58,945 nucleotides of DNA, taken from contig JAUCBJ010001760.1 of assembly GCA_032718475.1 (NCBI GenBank), positions 1 to 58,945 on the forward strand, read 5' to 3'. Source of the DNA: Nemertoderma westbladi. Lineage: Eukaryota > Xenacoelomorpha > Nemertodermatida > Nemertodermatidae. Both the position numbers and the translations under genes were made by a program. Within the stretch, counting starts at the first letter, position 1, and each line of letters opens with the position of its first letter. Shown here one piece after another: positions 10,087 to 22,355 of this stretch. The notes beneath the pieces are model-generated. The model was given only the letters and a program-made list of their open reading frames with translations, ran no database searches and was not told where the DNA came from.

Positions 10087-12604
10087 ATATGGCTGTTAGC
10101 TCAATGTCGACACCATACCATATGGATGTTAGCTCAATGTCGACACGGTACCATATGGCTGTTTGCTCAATGTCGACACGGTACCATATGGCTGTTAGCT
10201 CAATGTCGACACCATACCATATGGATGTTAGCTCAATGTCGACACGGTACCATATGGCTGTTTGCTCAATGTCGACACCATACCATATGGATGTTAGCTC
10301 AATGTCGACACGGTACCATATGGCTGTTTGCTCAATGTCGACACGGTACCATATGGCTGTTAGCTCAATGTCGACACCATACCATATGGATGTTAGCTCA
10401 ATGTCGACACGGTACCATATGGCTGTTTGCTCAATGTCGACACGGTACCATATGGCTGTTAGCTCAATGTCGACACGGTACCATATGGTTGTTAGCTCAA
10501 TGTCGATACGGTACCATATGGCTATTAGCTCAATGTCGACACGGTACCATATGGCTGTTAGCTCAATGTCGACACGGTACCATATGGCTGTTAGCTCAAT
10601 GTCGATACGGTACCATATGGCTGTTAGCTCAATATCGACACGGTACCATATGGCTATTAGCTCAATGTCGACACGGTACCATATGGCTGTTAGCTCAATG
10701 TCGACATGGTACCATATGGCTGTTAGCTCAATGTCGACATGGTACCATGTGGCTGTTAGCTCAATGTCGACACGGTACCATGTGGCTGTTAGCTCAATGT
10801 CGACACGGTACCATATGGCTATTAGCTCAATGTCGTCACGGTACCATATGGCTGTTAGCTCAATGTCGACACGGTACCATATGGCTGTTAGCTCAATGTC
10901 GACACGGTACAATATGGCTGTTAGCTCAATGTCGACATGGTACCATATGGCTGTTAGCTCAATGTCGACATGGTACCATGTGGCTGTTAGCTCAATGTCG
11001 ACACGGTACCATGTGGCTGTTAGCTCAATGTCGACACGGTACCATATGGCTATTAGCTCAATGTCGTCACGGTACCATATGGCTGTTAGCTCAATGTCGA
11101 CACGGTACCATATGGCTATTAGCTCAATGTCGACACGGTACCATATGGCTGTTAGCTCAATGTCGACACGGTACCATATGGCTGTTTGCTCAATGTCGAC
11201 ACAGTACCACATGGCTGATAGCTCAATGTCGACACGGTACCATATGGCTGATAGCTCAATGTTGGCACGGTACCATATGGCTGTTAGCTCAATGTCGTCA
11301 CGGTACCATATGGCTGTTAGCTCAATGTCGACACGGTACCATATGGCTATTAGCTCAATGTCGACACGGTACCATATGGCTATTAGCTCAATGTCGTCAC
11401 GGTACCATATGGATCTTAGCTCAATGTCGACACGGTACCATATGGCTATTAGCTCAATGTCGACACGGTACCATATGGCTGTTAGCTCAATGTCGACACG
11501 GTACCATGTGGCTATTAGCTCAATGTCGACACGGTACCATATGGCTATTAGCTCAATGTCGTCACGGTACCATATGGCTGTTAGCTCAATGTCGACACGG
11601 TACCATATGGCTGTTAGCTCAATGTCGACACGGTACCATATGGCTATTAGCTCAATGTCGACACGGTACCATATGGCTGTTAGCTCAATGTCGACACGGT
11701 ACCATATGGCTGTTAGCTCAATGTCGACACGGTACCATATGGCTGTTTGCTCAATGTCGACACGGTACCATATGGCTGTTAGCTCAATGTCGACACGGTA
11801 CCATATGGCTGTTAGCTCAATGTCGATACGGTACCATATGGCTATTAGCTCAATGTCGACACGGTACCATATGGCTGTTAGCTCAATGTCGACACGGTAC
11901 CATATGGCTGTTAGCTCAATGTCGATACGGTACCATATGGCTGTTAGCTCAATATCGACACGGTACCATATGGCTATTAGCTCAATGTCGACACGGTACC
12001 ATATGGCTGTTAGCTCAATGTCGACACGGTACCATATGGCTGTTAGCTCAATGTCGACATGGTACCATATGGCTGTTAGCTCAATGTCGACATGGTACCA
12101 TGTGGCTAATGTTAGCTCAATGTCGACACGGTACCATGTGGCTGTTAGCTCAATGTCGACACGGTACCATATGGCTATTAGCTCAATGTCGTCATGGTAC
12201 CATATGGCTGTTAGCTCAATGTCGACACGGTACCATATGGCTATTAGCTCAATGTCGACACGGTACCATATGGCTGTTAGCTCAATGTCGACACGGTACC
12301 ATATGGCTGTTTGCTCAATGTCGACAAGGTACCACATGGCTGATAGCTCAATGTCGACACGGTACCATATGGCTGATAGCTCAATGTTGGCACGGTACCA
12401 TATGGCTATTAGCTCAATGTCGACACGGTACCATATGGCTGTTAGCTCAATGTCGACACGGTACCATATGGCTGTTAGCTCAATGTCGACACGGTACCAT
12501 ATGGCTGTTAGCTCAATGTCGACACGGTACCCTATGGCTATTAGCTCAATGTCGACACGGTACCATATGGCTGTTAGCTCAATGTCGACACGGTACCATA
12601 TGGT
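10087..12604. repeat. 33-bp minisatellite, about 76 units, with 40-unit higher-order repeat
   Basis: Unit core ACGGTACCATATGGCTGTTA, followed by GCTCAATGTCGAC. Three restriction-type palindromes (GTCGAC, GGTACC, CATATG) fall in every unit. Variant order repeats at 1320 bp (40 units): for example the TGTCGATACGG variant at 10501 and 11821, with the following units in the same sequence of variants. One 3-bp gain occurs near 12108. Since 33 is divisible by 3, two plus frames (826 and 935 codons) and one minus frame (765 codons) run through. Variation is mostly replacement in those frames, so I do not call them genes. The array ends exactly where a LINE fragment begins. Confidence 0.95.
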
Positions 12605-13765
12605 GAAGAATTATCAAAAAAGAAAGACAGGCATCTGGCTGTTATCTTTGTTGACTTCTTCAAGGCCTTTGATTCAGTCTCTCGCTCACGTATGTTCAGC
12701 ATACTTTCATTATATGGGATTCCTGATGAAATTATTGCAGCAATCAGATCAGTATACGATGGTTCGACAACATTTGTGTCTACTGTTGACGGTGACACAG
12801 AACCATTTGAAGTGTTATGGGGCGTCCTCCAAGGAGACACACTTGCACCATTCTTGTTCATTATTGTGGTTGACTATGTTCTACGCATGTCCTTAGATCA
12901 TCATAATGATGATGGGGTGATGATAACTCCACCTACTGGCTCTAGAAGTCGAGGAAATCCTGCCAAGTACCTAACTGATCTAGACTTTGCTGATGACTTA
13001 GGAGTACTCTCAGAATCATTAGAGGGAGCCCAACGGCTCCTCAGCTCATTAGAACATGCTGCTTCTAGTGTTGGTCTTTTTATTAACTCCAGAAAGACCA
13101 AAATTCTGACCGTTAACTTTGAAAGTCCTCAGCAAGTCTCTGATCGGATGAGCATAAGCTCAAAGGATGGTATGCTTGAGCATGTGGACGACTTCTGTTA
13201 CCTGGGATCATGGATCCGGAAGTCAGGTGAGGACCTTCGAATACGTAAGGGAAAGGCATGGACAGCCTTGAATAGGCTTTCCAGGATTTGGAAATCACCG
13301 AGAATTAATCGGAAACTTAAGGTCCGATTATTTAGAGCAGCAGTAGTTCCAGTACTCCTCTACGGGAGTCCATGCTGGGCTCTAACTGCTGAGGACACCA
13401 AATCTCTGGATGGCACATTCACAAGAATGCTACGCCGGGTTCATTGTGTCAAGTACAATGCACACATCTCCAACCAGACACTATATAACATTGGAGGTGT
13501 CTCATTGGTTCCCCCAAGCTTGACACTAGAACAAAATCGCCTCCGCTTTGCAGGACATTGCTTTCGCCGTGAGGACCAGCCAGTGCATAATCTTGTACTT
13601 TGGCAGCCTCATGGAGTGAATAAGCATGGTGGACAGCCCATGACTTTCTTGAGACGCATCTTAAAGGACACTGGCCTTAAAGATGCGGATGATCTAGCAA
13701 ATGTCATGGGTGATAGGGAGTTGTGGCGGTGCAATTTTGTTGACAAGCCGGCACAGCATTCTTAA
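12605..13765 (+). CDS. LINE reverse transcriptase, C-terminal two-thirds (open, 5'-truncated)
   Basis: Reading from GAA at 12605 the frame gives FVDFFKAFDSVS (catalytic motif A with its Asp), GVLQGDTLAPFLF (motif B), LDFADDLGVLSES (catalytic FADD, motif C), the NSRKTKILTVN and YLGSWIRKSGEDLR region, and the connection segment LLYGSPCWALTAEDT with RLRFAGHCFRRE near the end. It stops at TAA 13763-13765. The fingers subdomain and endonuclease are missing, so it cannot be functional by itself. The clade call (RTE-like) rests on the domain pattern after FADD and on the trinucleotide tail. Confidence 0.85.
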   Translation, partial: EELSKKKDRHLAVIFVDFFKAFDSVSRSRMFSILSLYGIPDEIIAAIRSVYDGSTTFVSTVDGDTEPFEVLWGVLQGDTLAPFLFIIVVDYVLRMSLDHHNDDGVMITPPTGSRSRGNPAKYLTDLDFADDLGVLSESLEGAQRLLSSLEHAASSVGLFINSRKTKILTVNFESPQQVSDRMSISSKDGMLEHVDDFCYLGSWIRKSGEDLRIRKGKAWTALNRLSRIWKSPRINRKLKVRLFRAAVVPVLLYGSPCWALTAEDTKSLDGTFTRMLRRVHCVKYNAHISNQTLYNIGGVSLVPPSLTLEQNRLRFAGHCFRREDQPVHNLVLWQPHGVNKHGGQPMTFLRRILKDTGLKDADDLANVMGDRELWRCNFVDKPAQHS

Positions 13766-13816
13766 AAATGCAGCTGCAATGCAGCATGCCGATCCTAGTA
13801 GTAGTAGTAGTAGTAG
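12605..13816 (+). mobile_element. RTE-like LINE copy A, 5'-truncated, with TAG-repeat tail
   Basis: Starts abruptly in the reverse transcriptase coding region at the last minisatellite unit and runs to the 3' end ATGCCGATCC, followed by about seven TAG units (13795-13816). A trinucleotide tail is typical of RTE-type LINEs. It is very close to the minus-strand copy at 37797-39952 (only a few amino-acid differences over the shared 357 codons), so both are recent. Confidence 0.88.
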
Positions 13817-13850
13817 GGCTTTACGGAACGGCTTGTTGTGCTTTAAAGGA

Positions 13851-14843
13851 CACGTTCGTGGGGCCTTCGCGTAGCACGAGACTGAATACATACCAAGTGT
13901 TTGGTTTAATTTCATCAATGATTGACCGCTACTAACTATGATTATTTGAGTTATAAGTATGACATACTGTATTTCATTTTACAATACTCGTGTCCTTCAT
14001 TGCCTCGTTGAGTTCGTCCTGTTTTGCCTCAAAATATTTTTCCTAAACGCAGACTGACGTCCTTTATAACTATGCAAAGTCTTAAAATTGTACGATAACT
14101 GCTAATTTATGGCAGAGGGATACTCGTATCCACTGCAAAACTCGTTGCTTTCGTTCTGTACAACCTGGTCACCAATAATATATACCTAATAACTTTCCAT
14201 TATCAGTACTAAATAAAATGATATATCGTCCAATATAGGTAACTAAACCATGTGGTTTACGAGTATAGTCAAAACAATTAAAAAATAAAAAATTTATAAA
14301 CCAAATTTAAAAAGCTTACTTATTACTCATATATACATTGGTTCAAGATGTAACTACTGTACGACCAATTTGGATTAAAGATCAACATTAAGAACACCGA
14401 AAAAATAACAAAACAACAAAAAACAAAAAAAAATACTCTTTATTAGGAGTATACTCAACACCAGACTCGTCTTCATTACAACCGTCGTTGCACGTGTCCT
14501 TTACATCTGGTCACCAAATAACTAGCATGCAACATTCCACCACCGGAACTGATAAAAATGACATATCGTCCAATATGCTATACCAGGTTGTTTATACGAT
14601 TATAGTCTACACAATACTAGTCTCCTTCATTATCCGCGTTGCGCTCGTCCGTAAGGCCCTACGTAAATTATTCTTGGAAAATTTCTCTACTTTTGCCACA
14701 CAACATGTGTACTTCGGGTAGTTTGGTTTAAGTTCATCAAGGAATGAATGAGTTAATCAGCGATCAAAAATTTCCGAAGACAGACTACAGCGTTAATGGT
14801 ACCCTATGCTAAGGCTTCGCTCCCTTCGTGGCTCGCCCCACAC
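13851..14843 (+). mobile_element. Dispersed element family, member 2
   Basis: Head CACGTTCGTGGGGCCTTCGC at 13851; tail CTAAGGCTTCGCTCCCTTCG with GGCTCGCCCCACA ending at 14843. The inner parts match member 3 (16441-17060) in several blocks, such as TTTATGGCAGAGGGATACTC near 14106 and ATCAGCGATCAAAAATTTCC near 14757. Non-coding. It begins 35 bp after the TAG tail of LINE copy A. Confidence 0.6.
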
Positions 14844-14993
14844 TGTAAATCTATGATAGGCAAACACCGACGATGAATGCAGTCATATTCAATTATCTTA
14901 ATAATATATGAATGTACTGTACAGTACATACACAGTAGTGGGGCAGAAAGCGATTAGTTTAATCTATTAACACCCCAGTTACAACTACTCAGA

Positions 14994-15018
14994 GGGGGGG
15001 GGGGGGGGGGGGGGGGGG
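14994..15018 (+). repeat. Poly-G run (25 G)
   Basis: Uninterrupted G tract between the dispersed element and a decayed LINE fragment. Confidence 0.95.
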
Positions 15019-15099
15019 TATACTATAGGATGACCGAAGAATTAATTATATCGTGGTAAAGCTAGTACCAGCAACTCTCCAATATATTCTACTTCATCT

Positions 15100-15315
15100 G
15101 CTACTTGGGATCATGGATCTGAAAGTCAGATGAAGTCAGATGAATTCCGGTGAATGCTTTGTTGTTGTAAGATTGGTAGTAAGCCATTCAAGGAGACAGT
15201 TCATGCGTTAGGGGACGCGAACCTTTGCACGATATCGCGCTTGTTATTCCTAATTGTTGTTGATTATGTTCTACGCATGTCCGTAGACCATATTAATATA
15301 ATGGGGAAATGGCAC
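15100..15315 (+). mobile_element. Strongly decayed RTE-like LINE fragment B
   Basis: Short islands match the LINE in plus orientation: TTGGGATCATGGATCTGAAA at about 15106 (the YLGSWIRKS region) and GTTGATTATGTTCTACGCAT at about 15259 (the VDYVLRMS region). The order is rearranged and there is no frame. It is recognisable only by comparison with copies A and E. Confidence 0.6.
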
Positions 15316-15915
15316 ATGAAGTAGAGGAAATCCTTAGAAGTAGAGGAAGTTCTTGTGCCTACTGGCACAAGGTCATGTAGAGACATACTCATAACACCGT
15401 TACATCCCTACCTCGTTTAAGAAAAAAAATTGTTCCTACAACGCATCGTACGCACAATTAAAGAAAAATACATTCTAGAACAAAAATGCAACACTCTACG
15501 ACCAAATATAAGCCCAAAATTTAGTTTAAAACATAAATTAAGCAATAGCCAAACAAGAATTAAATTCCACTATATAGAGTATGAATATAAGCAAATGTCA
15601 AAATAATGTGGTTTTGCCACATCATACAAGCCACAGCACAGGCAAGGAACCAAATAACAATTATTAGTGGGAATATGGTAATCAATTAAGTAAAATAAAA
15701 GCAAATATTGCCAACTTATTATTATAACGAAATACTATATGGAAAGGTTACTGTAGGGTAGGTACCACTGTATCACAAGATAAACGGTACTATATAAACT
15801 ATAAATCATGTACAACTACTTCGCTCCTTCTGCTTCAGGTTATTATATCCGTATATTCCATTCTCGAACAGACAATAATTATAGTTACTAACTATAATCT
15901 AATGAGCTAGGTAGC
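15316..15915. other. AT-rich non-coding
   Basis: No gene, RNA or array that I can support. Confidence 0.4.
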
Positions 15916-16420
15916 CGTTGGACTCAGAAGTCATCAGCAAAGTCTAGATCGAATAGGTGCTTGGCAGGATTTCCTCGACTTCTGGATCCAGTACGTCAGT
16001 AGGTGGAGTTACCATCACCCCATCATCATTATGATGATCTAGATCCAAGGACATGCGTAGAACATAGTCAACCACAATTATGAACAAGAATGGTGCAAGT
16101 GTATCTCCCTGGAGGACTCCCCATAACACTTCAAATGGTTCTGTGTCACCGTCAACAGTAGACACAAATGATGTCGAACCATCGTATACTGATCTGATTG
16201 CTGCAATAATTTCATCAGGAATCCCATATAATGAAAGTATGCTGAACATACGTTAGCGAGAGACTGAATCGAAGGCCTTGAAGAAGTCAACAAAGATAAC
16301 AGCCAGATGTTTGTCTTTCATTTTTGATAACTTTTTCAATTATCCTTATAAGTGCCAAAATGGGCTCCATGGCCCCACGACCTTTACGAAACCCATTCTG
16401 ATTTCATGTAGCAGTCTACC
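15916..16420 (-). mobile_element. RTE-like LINE fragment C (motif A to motif C part)
   Basis: Minus-strand piece truncated at both ends. The frame at 15944-16249 encodes MFSILSLYGIPDEIIAAIRS, then GVLQGDTLAPFLF and VVDYVLRMSLDLDHHNDDG. A small duplication (the extra LD) and a frame change near 15990 break the coding sequence before the FADD motif. The FADD segment itself is recognisable near 15925-15945, and the KGRGTMEP region near 16370. Confidence 0.8.
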
Positions 16421-16440
16421 TACATTCACCGTAATAAGTA

Positions 16441-17060
16441 CACGTTCGTGGGACCTTCGCGCAGCACGAGAGCCTATATTAGAGAGTACATTATACTAAT
16501 CTCTATTAGATATACTAAAGCCGTCTTTCCTAAAATATATATGAGTGAAGGCGATGCTATCAGTTTGTGATAAACTAGTTGTAAAGACAGATATCCATTT
16601 CAGTTTGCCCTTACACACTTTAACTGCCATTTGTAAACCTTCTAACTAGGGATATTTAAGATAAGTATGACATTTTTAGTTTTACAATACTCTTCTCCTT
16701 CATTAGCCTCGTTGCGCTCGTCCTGTTTTGTCTTAAAATGATTTTCCTAAACGGAGACTAACGACCTTTATAACTAAGCAAAGTCTCGAAAATGTCAGTG
16801 TAACTGCTGATTTATGGCAGATGGATACTCGTATCCACTACAAACTCGTTGCGTTCGTTCGTTTTTTTTTACCAAACTTCAGATTCTTTCTAAACTTTTG
16901 CCGGACTACATAAGTACCAAGTTTCGTTTAATTTCATCAAGGAATAACCGAGTTATTAGCGATCAAAAATTTACTACGACAACGACAGACGACGACGACA
17001 GACAACTCGTTAATGGCACCCATATGCTAAGGCTTCGCTCACTTCGTTGCTCGCCCCACA
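16441..17060 (+). mobile_element. Dispersed element family, member 3
   Basis: Head CACGTTCGTGGGACCTTCGC at 16441 and tail CTAAGGCTTCGCTCACTTCG with GCTCGCCCCACA ending at 17060. The shortest copy (620 bp). It retains an ACG/ACA patch near 16975-17005, just before the tail. Non-coding. Confidence 0.6.
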
Positions 17061-17220
17061 AATAACCTAATAACTAATCATTACCTAATAACAATATGGT
17101 AGTATAATGTCATAACAGCTAGGCCCTATAACAAAAAAAAATGAAAAAAGATTATAACAAGAAATAACAAGTACAGTAGTATAAATAAATACAGTAACTT
17201 AGAAAAGATGCAGAGTGGGA

Positions 17221-19575
17221 CATAAATATGTGTACAATGTCTGTTCGGGTTAGCCTGTACAGAAATATGTGTACATTGTTAGTTCGGGTTAGCCTGTACA
17301 GAAATATGTGTACATTGTTAGTTCGGGTTAGCATGTACAGAAATATGTGTACATTGTTAGTTCGGGTTAGCATTTACAGAAAAATGTGTACATTGTTAGT
17401 TCGGGTTAGCATGTACAGAAATATGTGTACATTGTTAGTTCGGGTTAGCCTGTACAGAAATACAGTATGTGTACATTGTCAGTTCGGGTTAGCCTCTACA
17501 GAAATACAGTATGTGTAGGTCTACATTGTCAGTTCGGGTTAGCCTGTACAGAAATATGTGTACATTATCAGTTCGGGTTAGCCTGTACAGAAATATGCGT
17601 ACATTGTTAGTTCGGGTTAGCCTGTACATAAATATGCGTACATTGTCAGTTCGGGTTAGCATGTATAGAAATATGTGTACATTGTTAGTTCTGGTTAGCC
17701 TGTACAGAAATATGTGTACATTATCAGTTCGGGTTAGCCTGTACATAAATATTCGTACATTGTCAGTTCGGGTTAGCATGTATAGAAATATGTGTACATT
17801 GTTAGTTCTGGTTAGCCTGTACAGAAATATGTGTACATTATCAGTTCGGGTTAGCCTGTACAGAAATATGTGTACATTATCAGTTCGGGTTAGCCTGTAC
17901 AGAAATATGCGTACATTGTTAGTTCGGGTTAGCATGTACAGAAATATGTGTACATTGTTAGTTCGGGTTAGCCTGTACATAAATATGCGTACATTGTCAG
18001 TTCGGGTTAGCCTGTACAGAAATATGCGTACATTGTTAGTTCGGGTTAGCCTGTACATAAATATGCGTACATTGTCAGTTCGGGTTAGCATGTATAGAAA
18101 TGTGTGTACATTGTTAGTTCTGGTTAGCCTGTACAGAAATATGTGTACATTATCAGTTCGGGTTAGCCTGTACATAAATATGCGTACATTGTCAGTTCGG
18201 GTTAGCATGTATAGAAATATGCGTACATTGTTAGTTCGGGTTAGCCTGTACATAAATATGCGTACATTGTCAGTTCGGGTTAGCCTGTACAGAAATATGT
18301 GTACATTATCAGTTCGGGTTAGCCTGTACAGAAATATGTGTACATTGTTAGTTCGGGTTAGCCTGTATATAAATATGTGTACATTGTTAGTTCGGGTTAG
18401 CCTGTATATAAATATGTGTACATTGTTAGTTCGGGTTAGCCTGTACAGAAATATGTGTACATTGTCAGTTCGGGTTAGCCTGTACAGAAATATGTGTACA
18501 TTATCAGTTCGGGTTAGCCTGTACAGAAATATGTGTACATTGTTAGTTCGGGTTAGCCTGTATATAAATATGTGTACATTGTTAGTTCGGGTTAGCCTGT
18601 ACAGAAATATGTGTACATTGTCAGTTCGGGTTATCCGGTACAGAAATATGTGTACATTATCAGTTCGGGTTAGCCTGTACAGAAATATGTGTACATTGTT
18701 AGTTCGGGTTAGCCTGTATATAAATATGTGTACATTGTTAGTTCGGGTTAGCCTGTATAGAAATATGTGTACATTGTTAGTTCGGGTTAGCCTGTATATA
18801 AATATGTGTACATTGTTAGTTCGGGTTAGCCTGTATAGAAATATGTGTACATTGTTAGTTCGGGTTAGCCTGTATAGAAATATGTGTACATTGTTAGTTC
18901 GGGTTAGCATGTACAGAAATATGTTTACATTGTTAGTTCGGGTTAGCATGTACAGAAATATTAGTACATTGTTAGTTCGGGTTAGCCTGTATATAAATAA
19001 GTGTACATTGTTAGTTCGGGTTAGCATGTACAGAAATATTAGTACATTATCAGTTCGGGTTAGCCTGTATATAAATATGTGTACATTGTTAGTTCGGGTT
19101 AGCCTGTACAGAAATATGTGTACATTGTTAGTTCAGGTTAGCATGTACAGAAATATGTGTACATTGTTAGTTCGGGTTAGCATGTACAGAAATATTAGTA
19201 CATTATTAGTTCGGGTTAGCATGTACAGAAATATGTGTACATTGTTAGTTCGGGTTAGCATGTACAGAAATATGTGTACATTGTTAGTTCGGGTTAGCAT
19301 GTACATAAATAGGTGTACATTGTTAGTTCGGGTTAGCATGTACAGAAATATGTGTACATTGTTAGTTCGGGTTAGCCTGTACAGAAATAGGTGTACATTG
19401 TTAGTTCGGGTTGCATGTACATAAATATGTGTACATTGTTAGTTCGGGTTAGCCTGTATATAAATATGTGTACATTGTTAGTTCGGGTTAGCATGTACAT
19501 AAATATGTGTACATTGTTAGTTCGGGTTAGCATGTACAGAAATATGTGTACATTGTTAGTTCGGGTTAGCCTGTC
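17221..19575. repeat. 39-bp minisatellite, about 60 units
   Basis: Unit core TGTGTACATTGTTAGTTCGG, then GTTAGCCTGTACAGAAATA. Variants include ATTATCAGTT, GCATGTACAG and TATATAAATA. Units near 17460-17520 are irregular. The length is divisible by 3 and the unit lacks stops, which yields a 637-codon plus frame and a 512-codon minus frame. These carry no recognisable domain and are treated as artefacts. Confidence 0.95.
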
Positions 19576-21250
19576 GATTTGAAATACGTTTACGTTCGCA
19601 CAATAATTGCGATATTGTACAAGGTGCTTGAGATTTTATACCGCACAATAAAGAGATAATCTAATACAAATTTGAAAAAGTATACAAATGTAAGACCATG
19701 AATCAATGAACACAAGTACCAAAAATTTAGATCAATTAAATATAATCCTAAATCCCTAAATGTCTGAATGTGAGCTCTGGGGGAGTACTACAGTAACTTA
19801 TCACTTTCGGGAGATCTGTATAATTTAAACGTAACTTGTTGTTCTTACGCTTTATAGGGCGATCGTAATAAATAACGAGGTCGCCTAGGCCTACTGTAGG
19901 CCTACTGCATACCGTAGCTAATAACTAAATTAAACTTAAAATCAATAAGCAAGCCTAATTTTATTATGTGAATAATCGCCGCTAACATTATTTTGTTTCC
20001 TTGAAGTGGAATTGTATAACTTGGTTGGTCGGGGTGGAACATGAGAGTAGACTCCAACTCCAGAATCGTTCTCCCACTCACTCAAGTAAACCTCCCTCGT
20101 TGCGCTCGCACGGTACATAAATAAACTCCGGTCATAACGCTGCAAAGTGCTACTTTAATAGTAATAAATGAATTGTTGTAGTGTAAGTGACGGTGAATTT
20201 AAGTACAGTATACTGTACAGTAATGTAAAATAGGCAGGACAATTGCTCTCCATAGCGAAAAATATCAACCGACTCCAACCGGAAGTTTGAAGCCTAGGTA
20301 GGTGCTACTTTGCACACAAAAGATGTAAATAGTTATGTGTACAATATCAAAAAATCTAAATCATGACCACTCAAAAAAGCAATTTTGGCAGCCAATTTGT
20401 TGGTTGACAAATAACCCACCTCACCTCCTAGAAGTTATGGGATTTCAAAATAGATTCCTAAATTGTGTAATTGTCACACCACCTAACGATGTATATCGGT
20501 AAAAGATATGTCAGGAATGATGTTACCACAGCGATTTATCCAATGGGTGAGTAGTGCGAATTCTTGGTGTATTACTCTACCAGAGTGGGCTGCCCAACCC
20601 ACCACTGCAGAAGTTACCATTGCCTGCAGATAGTTAGTAGGCTAGTAGTGGTGATCCCGCCAGCCACCTGTGCAGCCAGTAGGAATATTTGACTAGTGTG
20701 TAGTTCCCTAGCGTAATTCAGTGGCAATCCTTCTTGGAATAAAATAAAGCAGCCTGGACGGCTGGGCTAACAGCAGAACAGGCTGAGATGAGATGCCTAG
20801 AAGGAATGCTTGACTTACTTAAACAGTTTGTTGTTGTAATGTAGTTCTGTAGTTGTTAAAGAAGTAAATGGCTGAATGGTAGTGATTAGACTGTCAGTGT
20901 GTTTAACATTTAATAATGTAAATGTATAGTAAATACAGGTACCAATACTGAAACAGCAGAACAGCAAACAGGCCGAATGGTTGTAGCTTGTACTGTCTGA
21001 CTGTTGTAGGTGTAGCAGTTGTAGCACTGTCTGACTGTGAGAATAATAATTATGTTGTACGCCTATTTGCAACCTCTTAACCTAATTTACATACCTGCAC
21101 GATTTTGATGTTTTTATTTGTTGTGAATGTTTGTAAAATTGGTTTTTAGATCTAATTAGTATTTTTAATTTTATCTTTAATTTTAGTTGGGCCCCTATTA
21201 GTGCTTTTACGCCTTGTAGCCTTGGCGGTCTTCTCCCTCCTTAATCTGTT
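19576..21250. other. Intergenic, no gene seen
   Basis: AT-rich DNA with a GCTCGC-type patch at about 20098 (CGTTGCGCTCGCAC). Reading frames are short and featureless. Confidence 0.4.
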
Positions 21251-22230
21251 AATAATATAATAATAATAATAAATATAATAATAATATATAATAATAATAA
21301 ATAATAATAATAATAATGCACTCTTTTATTACCTAATCATTAACATATAAAAATTAATTAAAAGGGAGAACATCACCCAGGTTACAAGGACACTTACGGC
21401 AGTACGGGCAACAATTGCACTTAAAAATATCGTTAAATTAAAATACTAAAATACATGTTTCTTATATATTGTAAAAATTACTAATCCAAAAATCTATCAA
21501 AACTACAATAAGGTAAAAGATCTACTTTTTTTAACAAGTTCTTAAAAACATTAATATTGACTGCCATAACTACGTCTGACAGTCTGACGGTAAATCGTTC
21601 CATACAGCCATACACTTACTACGCGGTTTGAATAGGAATACTTACATACTGACATATCTCTAATCTAGTAAAACGTTTAAAAAGTTTATAAGAATGTCCT
21701 CGATTGCACCGCACCGTATTTGCAAAAGTAAAAAAAATTTCTTGCGGTAGACAGGTAGATCAACAAGTTGATGTAGAATGTTGTAAGTCATTGTAAGATC
21801 AAAAATATGTCTTCGTACTTCTAAAGGCTGTAGTTCTAAGATTCTCAGCCTGTTAGATAACTTGTACGGCCTAAGTTACAACGGGCAAAAAGTCTACGAG
21901 TAAAGTACCGTTGGAGACGCTCAATTAAATCAATTGTACCAAAGTGAAAGGGTGAGCTAACCGGAGTACAGTATTCTAGAATAGGTCGCACGTAGGACTT
22001 ATAGGCAGTAAGAATTGCGTTTAAATTACCAGTATGAAAACATCTGAATATCATATTAACTATTTTATACGCCTTCGTCACCTGCTCCCTAAAGTATAAG
22101 TTAAACTTTAAATCACTACTTATAGTTATACCCAGATCCCTACAAGATGTATCATATCTCAATTTTGAACCACATAGATGGTATTCATTACTGTAATTAC
22201 AATCTATTCTACCTGTCTGCCTGTCCTAAA
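21251..22230 (-). mobile_element. CR1/L2-like LINE 3' end with AAT-repeat tail
   Basis: On the minus strand the coding part (about 22230 to 21640) is followed by an untranslated region and an ATT/AAT microsatellite tail (21251-21317), the arrangement expected of CR1/L2-type LINE 3' ends. It is 5'-truncated near 22230. This is a different family from the RTE-like copies elsewhere in the window. Confidence 0.7.
21640..22230 (-). pseudogene. CR1/Jockey-type reverse transcriptase C-terminus, frameshifted
   Basis: The first frame encodes CRDLGITISSDLKFN, then AYKSYVRPILEYCTPVSSP and IERLQRYFTRRLF, the characteristic post-RT segment of CR1/Jockey-like LINEs. Near 21870 the frame changes and homology continues as SNRLRILELQPLEVRRHIF and DLTMTYNILHQLVD. 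The catalytic RT motifs lie upstream and are absent. This is a dead copy. Confidence 0.75.
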
Positions 22231-22327
22231 TCCTAACATACATAATCATTCCGGTTTCACATTATTTATTCATATTACACTATGTCCTATGAGTATTAAT
22301 TTACCATACAATTCTGTATGCAATTTT

Positions 22328-22355
22328 ATTTCGAGTGCATATATGCACTCGAAAT
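22328..22355. other. 28-bp perfect palindrome
   Basis: The two 14-bp halves, starting ATTTCGAGTGCATA, are exact reverse complements with no spacer. Surrounded by AT-rich DNA. Confidence 0.9.

Noticed and set aside
10089-12896. 935- and 826-codon plus frames and a 765-codon minus frame
   Set aside because: All are by-products of a 33-bp minisatellite without stop codons. Several frames are open at once and variation is not biased to synonymous sites in any of them.
17489-19424. 512-codon minus and 637-codon plus frames
   Set aside because: Same effect in the 39-bp minisatellite; no domain, no unique flanking coding sequence.
17221-19575. Possible CRISPR array (regular repeats over 2 kb)
   Set aside because: The repeats are contiguous with no unique spacers and the genome is eukaryotic; likewise for the 33-bp, 19-bp and 13-bp arrays.
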